Assembly: GCA_003153555.1 (NCBI GenBank)
Contig: PLZS01000085.1
Location: forward strand, 1-40,548
Direction: 5' to 3'
From: Candidatus Melainabacteria bacterium
Lineage (GTDB): Bacteria > Cyanobacteriota > Vampirovibrionia > Obscuribacterales > Obscuribacteraceae
DNA length: 40,548 bases
This document shows positions 23,586 through 30,430 of this stretch, piece by piece. Positions within the stretch are counted from its first letter, which is position 1, and every line of letters begins with the position of its first letter. A program made the translations under genes and the position numbers. Below the pieces are notes generated by a model that made no database searches, had not been told where the DNA came from, and saw only the letters and a program-made list of their open reading frames with translations.

Positions 23586-25349
23586 ATGATCGAAGCAAAA
23601 CTTCAGCAAATTATCGAAAGCGCCATTGATGGTGCTGTTAAGGATGGTAAGCTCGGCAGCCTGAAAGACCGCACTGTGCCCGTTGTTATTGAGCGCCCAC
23701 GGTTTCCCGAACACGGCGATTTGGCCTGCGGCGTGGCCATGAAATTGGCGGCGCATGCCAAGACATCGCCGCTTAAAATCGCCGAATCAATTTCCGAATA
23801 TATTAAAAGCAATCCAGAAGCTGATTCTGAAGCCATTTCTCGTTTTACCGTAGCGGCTCCCGGATTCATCAACTTCCAGCTCGGCAAGCGTTGGTTAAGC
23901 ACGTCACTGCAACAGATTCATGGGCTTGGCGATAATTTCGGACGGGTCGACGTCGGTGCGGGCAAAAAATTGCTTATCGAGTACGTCTCAGCTAACCCAA
24001 CCGGCGAGTTGCACATTGGGCACGGTCGTAACGCAGTCTTTGGCAGTTGCCTGGCCAATCTATTCAAATTCGCTGGATATCAGGTTGTGCAGGAGTTTTA
24101 TTTAAACGATACTGGTGCGCAGATCTTGCAGCTCGGTGAACAGGCATGGGCGCTCTATCAACGAAAACACGGAATCGAAGTTGAGTATCCTGAAGGCGGT
24201 TATCCGGAAGAATCGATCAGTCATTTTGTCGACACAGTCGTCGCCAACGATAAGGACAAATACCTCAATTTGCCGGGCGAAGAAGGTTTAGAGCAGCTTG
24301 CCCAGGCTACTAAAGATGTAATTCTCGAGGATCAAAAACAGCTTCTAGAAAAGCTTGGCATTCATTTTGATAGCTGGTTCTCCGAATCAACATTGCACAA
24401 TGGCCAGGTCGAAGAGGTTCTGGAAATTTTTGCCAAGAACGGTTTTAGCTATGAAGCTGAGGGCGCTCTATGGCTCAAATCTAAAGAACTTGGAGACGAA
24501 CGTGACCGGGTTTTGCGTAAAAGCGCCGGCAATACAACTTATTTGGCTGCCGATGCTGCATATCACAAAGATAAGTACGCACGTGATTACGATGGCTTTG
24601 TCACCATATGGGGTGCCGATCACCATGGTCAAGTGCCAGGTCTAAGAGCAGCTGTAAAAGCACTTGGAAAAGATCCAGACATGATGGAAATCATCCTCAC
24701 ACAGATCGTCAATCTGTCTCGAGATGGGCAATCAGTGAGAATGTCCAAGAGGCGAGGCACCGTCGTAACGCTGAGCGAAGTTATGGAAGAAGTGGGGAAG
24801 GATGCGGTGCGATATTATCTTGCCGAATCGAACCCGCAAAATCCAATCAGCTTTGACCTTGAGTTAGCGAAGAAAACGAGTCGCGAGAATCCCGCCTTCT
24901 ATATTCAATATGCTCATGCGAGATGCTGTGCGATCCTTCGTCGCGCTCTGGAACCACACGCCAATACGGAAAAGCAAATCATTGAGCCGCCAATTCTCAG
25001 TGCTCAAGAGTGGGCTGAATTTCAGGAAGAATATAAAAAGTCTGCTGAAGTGTTTTTGCCGGCGTTTGATCCAGACCCCACGATCTTCGCTGATCAGAAG
25101 GCTCTGGTGATGGCTCTGCAATCCTTTCCGGAAGAGGTGAGGGAGGCTGCTCTCAGTCGCCAACCGGGAAGATTGGCGCGTTACGCTTTTGAAGTGGCAA
25201 ACGCATTGCAAAAGTTCTATGAGGTCTCGCGGGTGATCACCGATGATAAAGATGTGACTAAAGCCAGGCTTGGTCTGATAATGGCGACGCGGCAGGTTTT
25301 AGCGAATGTCCTGGGAATAATAGGGGTGTCGGCCCCAGAGAGGATGTAA
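23586..25349 (+). CDS. argS: Arginyl-tRNA synthetase
   Basis: Charges tRNA-Arg; class I. The N-terminal Add1 domain (about 1-110) carries RPRFPEHGDLACGVAMKLA. The HIGH motif is SANPTGELHIGHGR and the KMSK-like motif is VRMSKRRGTVVTLSE. The C-terminal anticodon-binding domain ends GIIGVSAPERM, the usual ArgS ending. I start at ATG 23586, with AAGGGG 7 nt upstream; earlier in-frame starts would add a hydrophobic leader that ArgS never has. Length about 587 residues, normal for the bacterial enzyme. Confidence 0.96.
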   Translation: MIEAKLQQIIESAIDGAVKDGKLGSLKDRTVPVVIERPRFPEHGDLACGVAMKLAAHAKTSPLKIAESISEYIKSNPEADSEAISRFTVAAPGFINFQLGKRWLSTSLQQIHGLGDNFGRVDVGAGKKLLIEYVSANPTGELHIGHGRNAVFGSCLANLFKFAGYQVVQEFYLNDTGAQILQLGEQAWALYQRKHGIEVEYPEGGYPEESISHFVDTVVANDKDKYLNLPGEEGLEQLAQATKDVILEDQKQLLEKLGIHFDSWFSESTLHNGQVEEVLEIFAKNGFSYEAEGALWLKSKELGDERDRVLRKSAGNTTYLAADAAYHKDKYARDYDGFVTIWGADHHGQVPGLRAAVKALGKDPDMMEIILTQIVNLSRDGQSVRMSKRRGTVVTLSEVMEEVGKDAVRYYLAESNPQNPISFDLELAKKTSRENPAFYIQYAHARCCAILRRALEPHANTEKQIIEPPILSAQEWAEFQEEYKKSAEVFLPAFDPDPTIFADQKALVMALQSFPEEVREAALSRQPGRLARYAFEVANALQKFYEVSRVITDDKDVTKARLGLIMATRQVLANVLGIIGVSAPERM

Positions 25350-25363
25350 AACCTGCGCGGCAT

Positions 25364-25400
25364 AAAAAAATATCTGGCGCTTGCTCACGGGCGTGCCAGA
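25364..25400 (-). terminator. Minus-direction terminator-like hairpin
   Basis: TCTGGCGC (25373-25380) pairs with GTGCCAGA (25393-25400). Reading leftwards the stem is followed by TATTTTTTTATG, a good T-tract. No minus-strand gene lies just to the right, so the transcript it would end is unknown. Confidence 0.4.
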
Positions 25401-25440
25401 TCCGCACGCACAGCGTATGCTAGAAGGAGAAGTTAGTCTG

Positions 25441-25510
25441 AGCAGCTTCACGGAGTCAAGCAGTTTCGCTGCATAGACCCCTTGGTGCATAGGCTATCCT
25501 CAAATACCCA
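25441..25510. repeat. Dispersed element, copy A
   Basis: One of three related elements. It reads GCAGCTT, CGGAGTC, GCAG, GCTGCATAGACCCC, then GTGCATAG and CTATCCTC. It ends 20 nt before the start codon of the WYL gene, so it may hold its promoter (TATCCT at 25495-25500 as a -10). Copies B (33214) and C (26751) share the order of these blocks. Confidence 0.5.
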
Positions 25511-25529
25511 GAGCTATAAGGAACTTTCT

Positions 25530-26156
25530 ATGCAGATGGAAGATAAGTTTTCTCTGGAGCTGAGCCAGGAGGAGGGTATTCTCCTTTTGACCAGCGCAAG
25601 ATTGTTAGACAAGTTGGTCGCTGGCGTGACGATTCACGCCCAGGAGAGAGACGAACTGATTCGGGATATCATCGATAAATTGTCGCTGGCGGTTTCACCA
25701 GCTTTAGCGTCAATGTCTGATGAGTTAGCCGATGCGATCGTGGATTCGGTTCTTGGCTGCGATGAGCAAGATGATGAATTCTTCTGTCCCCATGATTTGT
25801 CAAACCGGGATTTCGTTGAAGCCAGCACAGATGGTGCCGGCTCTGCCTTTAATTACCCCATGTATTCCATAGACAAGACTTTGCCGTTGCTCGAGCGAGC
25901 ACTGTTAAGCCACGTCGCTGTTTCGGCAGAGTATTACAGTCTTGCTCGAGAATCGATTGATGCTCTGACTCTCGATCCGCTAAGCATAATACGAGAAGAA
26001 GGCATTTGGCGAATGGTTGCCTACTGTCATGAACTGGAAGATGTGATGATTTTCCGTGTTGATAGAATTAAGGATTTGGTTGAAACTGCTGAGCATTTCG
26101 AGACACCATCGAATTTTAATCAGATGAAGCAAGAACCTTTTGCTGCTTATTGTTGA
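25530..26156 (+). CDS. WYL-domain protein without DNA-binding domain
   Basis: Protein of about 208 residues. The N-terminal half resembles the middle region of WYL regulators, starting SLELSQEEGILLLTSARLLDKL. The WYL domain fills about 130-200: AVSAEYYSLARESIDALTLDPLSIIREEGIWRMVAYCHELEDVMIFRVDRIKDL, with the Tyr-Tyr, Arg and FRVDRI positions of the family. WYL domains bind ligands, often nucleic acids, and usually sit behind an HTH; none is present here. ATG 25530 has AAGGA 7 nt upstream; the longer frame from 25482 would overlap element A. It could be a ligand sensor working with a separate protein. Confidence 0.75.
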   Translation: MQMEDKFSLELSQEEGILLLTSARLLDKLVAGVTIHAQERDELIRDIIDKLSLAVSPALASMSDELADAIVDSVLGCDEQDDEFFCPHDLSNRDFVEASTDGAGSAFNYPMYSIDKTLPLLERALLSHVAVSAEYYSLARESIDALTLDPLSIIREEGIWRMVAYCHELEDVMIFRVDRIKDLVETAEHFETPSNFNQMKQEPFAAYC

Positions 26157-26285
26157 AACCTAAACTCAAGTAAATCGAAATTAGTGTGTTTGCGGTAAAC
26201 TAAAACTTTATTTCGTGTGGCTACTGTGACTGTGTGCATCAGACATGAATGCGTTCAGTTCGGGCTTGATTTAACGAGGCTTGTA

Positions 26286-26744
26286 ATGGAAAAGATAGCG
26301 CTTGGTAGTGACCATGCTGGATTTGAACTGAAAGAGAAAATTAAAAAGATTCTCGAAAGTCTTGATCTGGCATGGGAGGACCTGGGCACGAATTCCGCCG
26401 ATTCCTGCGATTATCCCGATTATGCGCGGGCAGTAGCCGAAGCTGTTTCTCAGGGAAATAGTAGTCGTGGCATCATCTGCTGCGGTTCTGGCATCGGTGT
26501 TTCGATCGTGGCAAATAAAGTTCGAGGCATCAGAGCCGCTCTTTGTCACGATCAAGAGGACGCGGTGACGAGCAGAAAACACAATGACGCGAACATACTT
26601 TGCCTGGCCGGGCGACGAACGGACGTGGAGCAATGCGAAAAGGTTATCAGGGCATGGATGTCTACGGAGTTCGAAGGTGGCAGACATCAGCGGCGTGTCG
26701 AGAGGATCGAGAAGCCGCGCGATCAGGAAAAAGATTGGCGGTAA
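26286..26744 (+). CDS. rpiB: Ribose-5-phosphate isomerase B
   Basis: Interconverts ribose-5-phosphate and ribulose-5-phosphate (pentose phosphate pathway). The family motifs are complete: ALGSDHAGFELKEKI at the N-terminus, DCPDYARAVAEAV-like region (CDYPDYARAV), the active-site loop GIICCGSGIGVSIVANKVRGIRAALCHD with its catalytic Cys, and SRKHNDANILCLAGR. ATG 26286 has GAGG 6 nt upstream; the frame open from 26217 adds 23 unusual residues. The length of about 152 is normal, with a C-terminal basic tail (HQRRVERIEKPRDQEKDWR) a little longer than usual. Confidence 0.95.
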   Translation: MEKIALGSDHAGFELKEKIKKILESLDLAWEDLGTNSADSCDYPDYARAVAEAVSQGNSSRGIICCGSGIGVSIVANKVRGIRAALCHDQEDAVTSRKHNDANILCLAGRRTDVEQCEKVIRAWMSTEFEGGRHQRRVERIEKPRDQEKDWR

Positions 26745-26750
26745 GACGGG

Positions 26751-26815
26751 GCCGCTTGCTGGACAGGCTCCTAGGACAGGCGCCCTGCCAGTGTTCCAAG
26801 ACTATCCTCGGATAA
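26751..26815. repeat. Dispersed element, copy C
   Basis: It starts GCCGCTTGCTG, has a GGACAGGC pair in its middle, and ends with AGACTATCCTCGGATAA, identical over 17 nt with copy B. It begins 6 nt after the rpiB stop. No plus-strand gene of normal size follows; a hairpin and a mini-ORF do. Confidence 0.5.
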
Positions 26816-26820
26816 CACAA

Positions 26821-26848
26821 ACGACGTCATCGCGAACGATGGCGTCGT
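26821..26848. terminator. Stem-loop downstream of rpiB
   Basis: ACGACGTCATCG pairs with CGATGGCGTCGT (12 bp, one wobble) across CGAA. Reading leftwards it is followed by TTGTGTTAT, a weak T-tract. It could be a back-up terminator for the 26920 gene, or the 5' structure of a transcript starting in element C. Confidence 0.4.
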
Positions 26849-26873
26849 ATGTGGTGCGTTAGAAGGAGTAACT

Positions 26874-26909
26874 GTGGTTAATCCTCTAAAACCTGTTTTC
26901 GAAAAATAA
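26874..26909 (+). CDS. Possible mini-ORF (11 aa)
   Basis: GTG start with AGAAGGAG 5 nt upstream, encoding MVNPLKPVFEK and ending TAA. The strong ribosome-binding site and position downstream of element C and a hairpin suggest a leader peptide or micro-protein, but an open frame this short can arise by chance. Confidence 0.25.
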   Translation: MVNPLKPVFEK

Positions 26910-26925
26910 GCTGGCTAGCTTATTT
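26904..26925 (-). terminator. Terminator of the 26920 gene
   Basis: AAATAAGCT and AGCTTATTT form a perfect 9-bp stem around GGCT. Reading leftwards it is followed by a T run. The stop codon of the minus-strand gene (26920-26922) lies inside the stem. Confidence 0.5.
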
Positions 26926-27396
26926 ACCTGCGTTTACCGGCTCCTTTAGTACTGGAACGTTTGCGCTAACGTAAGTCCAGACTGCGAATGATTGCCCAAT
27001 CAATTCTCCCGTGGAAGCGTAGGCCGGCCCGAGGACCGTATCATTAGGCAACTTGCCAAGCCAATCGCGCTCAAAGCGACTGAGTACTTCTGTGAATCCC
27101 TCATGCCCTAAAGCTTCGGTGACGAAAACACATCGGCGCAGACCGCCTTGTTCTAACATCATAGCAATACATGCGGCTCTTCGTACAGGGAAGGAGGTGC
27201 CGACGATTTTTTGTTCGACATTATATGAGTGACCAACGAGGGCATAATTGCGACCCGGCCACGAGTTTGCTCTCATGTAGGCAGACACGTCTCGCTCTGG
27301 TAATTTATTCTCTTCATGCGCTTCGAAGTGTGTGACTTCGTCTGTCTGTCGCTTCATCTTCAGCATCAGTTTTGAAACTTCATCTGGTCTGAGCAT
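26920..27396 (-). CDS. Hypothetical soluble protein (158 aa)
   Basis: Protein of 158 residues; I do not recognise it. No signal peptide or membrane segment. The N-terminus is charged (MLRPDEVSKLMLKMKRQTDEV), and the middle region looks like a mixed alpha/beta domain (NYALVGHSYNVEQKIVGTSFPVRRAACIAMMLEQGG, FVTEALGHEGFTEVLSRFERDW). GGAGG lies 8 nt before the ATG, so it is well translated. It is isolated, with its own AT-rich terminator (26904-26925). Confidence 0.7.
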   Translation of the reverse strand: MLRPDEVSKLMLKMKRQTDEVTHFEAHEENKLPERDVSAYMRANSWPGRNYALVGHSYNVEQKIVGTSFPVRRAACIAMMLEQGGLRRCVFVTEALGHEGFTEVLSRFERDWLGKLPNDTVLGPAYASTGELIGQSFAVWTYVSANVPVLKEPVNAGK

Positions 27397-27836
27397 AAAT
27401 CAATCCTCCGAGCAGACGTTTTGGCCGTCGCAGCTTGATGCGTTGCGCATTCGTCTATTTGTTATCTGCCACTTGGTATTTGGAGATAAACTCTTTCGAC
27501 GAATTATTTGGTTTATTTAAAATCCATCCCTGTGGGCATCTTCGCTGAATAATCGGAGCAAGTCTGCACAGGCTGGAAACATAAATCTTTCGGACTATCC
27601 TTTTAAAAGCGCTCGCTACAATCCCAATTCTGGTCAGTCATATATGTTGAATGTACTTTGAAGGCTCGCTGACTTTCGCCGGTTGGCTAAATCCTCGCAC
27701 CATATTTGGTGCCTTATCCGACGCACTTTTGAATGATTATGATTACTAAGGATGGTAGAAGTGCCTATCGAGCGAAGCTGCGGACAGTGTAGAATTTAGT
27801 TTAAGAGAGCCATTAAGAGTGGAGTAAGAAGGAGCC
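27397..27836. other. 440-bp intergenic region
   Basis: No gene is supported. It holds the third copy of the 14-nt motif (27699-27712) and a GGACTATCC sequence at about 27590-27598 that resembles the end of the dispersed elements without their upstream blocks. Promoters of the divergent neighbours should lie here. Confidence 0.4.
27699..27712. promoter_or_regulatory. ACCANATTTGGTGC motif, copy 3
   Basis: ACCATATTTGGTGC, extended here to the 16-nt palindrome GCACCA-TATT-TGGTGC (27697-27712). It lies about 125 nt upstream of the FtsH-ectodomain-like gene. Same motif as at 912 and 11733. Confidence 0.4.
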
Positions 27837-28628
27837 GTGAAATACTTAGTCAGTCTGATTTTTCTGCTCTGCATATCTTGCTGCGGTGCAGCTCAGGCCG
27901 AAGACGACTCTTTGACGATTGAACAGTTTCAAAAAATATTGGATTGTCAACGAGACCAAGTTCAGATGGTTGATATCACCAATGGTCAAGCTCTCTTCGT
28001 AGTAAAAATTGCTGGCTTTGAAAAAGACAAACTGGTCAACGTTCCCAGTGATCGCCGCAAAGCGTTAATTCAACAGCTGTTCGCAAACGGGATAATATTG
28101 AAGGTCCATGACAATCTGTCTGAATGGTTAAAGTACAAATTCACTGGCAGCCACGAAAGCGGTGAACCCCTTGCCTGTTCTCAACTGGCGAATATGTTGT
28201 TGGAAGGAAGAGCGGGTTTTATCACGCATGTGGATGTGATCGACCAGACAAATTTGCTAAGTGTACAAATTAGCGGTATGCCGGCCAAAGAAGTAGTTAT
28301 GCCGGCCGAAATTAAGCAAGACATGGTCGACGAGTTCGTCAGAAAGGGCGTGAAAGTTGAGCACAAGCCGCCAAAGCAGGATCTTTCATATGTGTTGCCT
28401 GGATTTTTGCTCGCCATGTTAGGGCTTGGAATGATCTATATGTTCACTCCAATGAAGTTGGCGTCTGAACTGAAAACCAAACCCGCGCTGAAATCATCTC
28501 AGCCTGGCGACGATTCAATCCCGCCTGAGAAAAACCAATCTCAAGCCGGGTTGGATCCAGTCAAGCTTGGAGACGGTTCATCCAAGCTCGGAGACGATCT
28601 CGAAGACGATTCATCCAAGCTCGCTTAG
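27837..28628 (+). CDS. Membrane protein resembling the FtsH extracytoplasmic domain, no ATPase
   Basis: Protein of 263 residues. Signal peptide or first membrane helix at about 1-21. Two similar segments follow (about 41-85 and 121-168). The second, DMVDEFVRKGVKVEHKPPKQDLSYVLPGFLLAMLGLGMIYMF, closely follows the pattern at the end of the FtsH ectodomain and its second membrane helix. The AAA+ and protease domains of FtsH are absent; instead the tail is hydrophilic with short repeats (KLGDGSSKLGDD...DDSSKLA). GTG start, GGAG directly upstream. A modulator of FtsH is one possibility, but the similarity is by eye only. Confidence 0.6.
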   Translation: MKYLVSLIFLLCISCCGAAQAEDDSLTIEQFQKILDCQRDQVQMVDITNGQALFVVKIAGFEKDKLVNVPSDRRKALIQQLFANGIILKVHDNLSEWLKYKFTGSHESGEPLACSQLANMLLEGRAGFITHVDVIDQTNLLSVQISGMPAKEVVMPAEIKQDMVDEFVRKGVKVEHKPPKQDLSYVLPGFLLAMLGLGMIYMFTPMKLASELKTKPALKSSQPGDDSIPPEKNQSQAGLDPVKLGDGSSKLGDDLEDDSSKLA

Positions 28629-28683
28629 AAATGAAGATAGATCGCGGAAATGAACCGCTGGAATCTGGTCTGCCCGAGATTGC

Positions 28684-29211
28684 CTACACTTCTATGAATC
28701 GCCCTGCGCTTCCTGCCTCAGGCAAGCGACAGACGTCCGTTTTGCCAAAGATTTGATACCTATTTTTAGCCACCGTGTCATAGCTCCAGTTTCGCAGCGG
28801 CCTCGGTATGTATTTGAAATTCGAAAGTGCTGGCCAGATACCGCCTAACTTTGAAAGCACGAAGGCGGCGGCGTCCGACTTTGAGAAAATTCGCTGTGTC
28901 GGAAGTCCGTAGTCTGCAATGGCGTAAAAGGTGTTGAGATCTTCAGCTTTGAGTTGATATTGAGCCAATAGGTCGTGGCTAAATTTGCTTTGTAACGATG
29001 CAAATTGAAATACGCCTTTGCTGTCCCTCGGTAACACAAATTGCACGAGTTTGTCGCACAACCCGCAGACGCCGTCGTAGAGCAGGATATGGCTGCCAGT
29101 CTTAGGCTGTGCTTGGATGGTCACGGCGTGCACCTGTTTCGTTGAATCGCTGAATGACAAACTGTCTTTCATAAGTTTCCATAAATTTCGATCCAATAGA
29201 CAAGGTAACAT
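28684..29211 (-). CDS. DCC-family (DUF393) thiol-disulfide oxidoreductase-like protein
   Basis: Protein of 175 residues or less. The DCC motif is YDGVCGLCDKLVQFVLPRD (Asp-x-x-Cys-x-x-Cys), and the C-terminal family motif is NRYQIFGKTDVCRLP. Members are predicted thiol-disulfide oxidoreductases related to thioredoxins, but few are characterised. The start is uncertain: ATG 29211 keeps a 14-residue leader, ATG 29172 gives the shorter form. Transcription is divergent from glycerate kinase, whose start lies about 40 bp away. Confidence 0.88.
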   Translation of the reverse strand: MLPCLLDRNLWKLMKDSLSFSDSTKQVHAVTIQAQPKTGSHILLYDGVCGLCDKLVQFVLPRDSKGVFQFASLQSKFSHDLLAQYQLKAEDLNTFYAIADYGLPTQRIFSKSDAAAFVLSKLGGIWPALSNFKYIPRPLRNWSYDTVAKNRYQIFGKTDVCRLPEAGSAGRFIEV

Positions 29212-29248
29212 ATTCTGGCTAATATTCCGAAATCTGGAGAGGCGCGAA

Positions 29249-30364
29249 TTGCGATTTCTGGTCAGCCCGTGTGCTTATAAAGGAACGTTGTCCCCATGGC
29301 AACTAGCCGTGGCAATTGCGGATGGCATTCGTGATGCAGCGCCTGACTCAAGCATTGTTATCGCCCCAATCGCCGACGGTGGAGACGGAACGCTCGATGC
29401 ACTCCATGGTGCAATTGGTGGCGAATTTAAGTATCTGGAAGTGCGTGGACCTGTGGACAACCCCGTTCGCGCTAAGTGGCTGAACCTCGGAGATTCCGCA
29501 GTTGTCGAACTCGCAAACGCAAGTGGACTGGCGCTATTGCCGGGGAACAAATTGTGCGCCTTAGAGGCACATACTTTTGGTTTGGGCCAAGTGATTCTGA
29601 ATGCCTTGGAAACCAATCCGAAAAATCTATTCATCTGTGTTGGTGGAAGTGCCTCTACGGATGGTGGCGCCGGAGCGCTCATGGCACTTGGAGCCAAGTT
29701 TTATGATATTGACGGTAGCTTGATTGGAATGGGCGGTGGCCAGCTTTGCGATGTGAGGACGTGTGATTTGTCTCAGCTGGACAAATTTTTCAAGACCATT
29801 GGTATTTCGTCGATCAAAGTTGCTGTTGATGTAATCAATCCTCTCCTTGGTGACAATGGTGCGGCTGCAGTTTTTGGACCGCAGAAAGGCGCCGGAATCT
29901 TGGAAGTTGCTCGTCTAGACCACTGTTTGGCGCACTTTGCGCAGGTCCTAGAGAATGCAACTGGCAGAAATTTAGTAAATGCTCCCGGAGCAGGTGCGGC
30001 TGGTGGTACCGCATTTGGTATCGCCACTGCCCTTGGTGCGGAGTTGATTTCTGGATTCCTTTGGCTGGCAGACGTCCTGAATTTGGAGGAAAAAATTGCC
30101 GCCAGTGACGTTGTGATCAGCGCAGAGGGTAGCTTGGATAGTCAGTCTATCAGCGGCAAAGCAATCGGTGAACTGGCAAAACTTTGCGCGAAATATGACA
30201 AGCCTTTATGGGCTTTTCCTGCGGTTGCGGAGGAAAATATGGATTGGGCCGCCAGCGGCATTCACAAGCTTGTGGCAACGTCAGGCAACGGAGTTTTGGC
30301 TGACGAAAAGGCCGTCCGACTGACTGTCTCCAAAGCGATGACGAAATGGAGCGCGGTTTTTTAA
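29249..30364 (+). CDS. glxK: Glycerate 2-kinase (GlxK/GarK family)
   Basis: Phosphorylates glycerate, feeding photorespiratory-type or sugar-acid carbon into glycolysis. Family motifs: FLVSPCAYKGTLSPWQLAVAIADGI, IADGGDGTLDAL, FICVGGSASTDGGAGALMALGAKF, AVDVINPLLGDNGAAAVFGPQKGA and ISAEGSLDSQSISGKAIGELAKL. I start at TTG 29249, where GGAGAGG lies 6 nt upstream; the longer frame from 29117 would run through the DCC gene. Length of about 371 residues is normal. It is convergent with the LysM gene. Confidence 0.93.
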   Translation: MRFLVSPCAYKGTLSPWQLAVAIADGIRDAAPDSSIVIAPIADGGDGTLDALHGAIGGEFKYLEVRGPVDNPVRAKWLNLGDSAVVELANASGLALLPGNKLCALEAHTFGLGQVILNALETNPKNLFICVGGSASTDGGAGALMALGAKFYDIDGSLIGMGGGQLCDVRTCDLSQLDKFFKTIGISSIKVAVDVINPLLGDNGAAAVFGPQKGAGILEVARLDHCLAHFAQVLENATGRNLVNAPGAGAAGGTAFGIATALGAELISGFLWLADVLNLEEKIAASDVVISAEGSLDSQSISGKAIGELAKLCAKYDKPLWAFPAVAEENMDWAASGIHKLVATSGNGVLADEKAVRLTVSKAMTKWSAVF

Positions 30365-30400
30365 CCCGCCCCGAAAACATCCACAACGGTCCGCTTAAGG

Positions 30401-30417
30401 GCGGCTAGAATAGCCGC
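30401..30417. terminator. Short GC-rich hairpin between convergent genes
   Basis: GCGGCTA and TAGCCGC form a 7-bp stem around GAA. It lies between the stops of glxK and the LysM gene and has no T-tract on either side; a termination role is inferred from position. Confidence 0.35.
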
Positions 30418-30430
30418 GCTCCACTATCGC

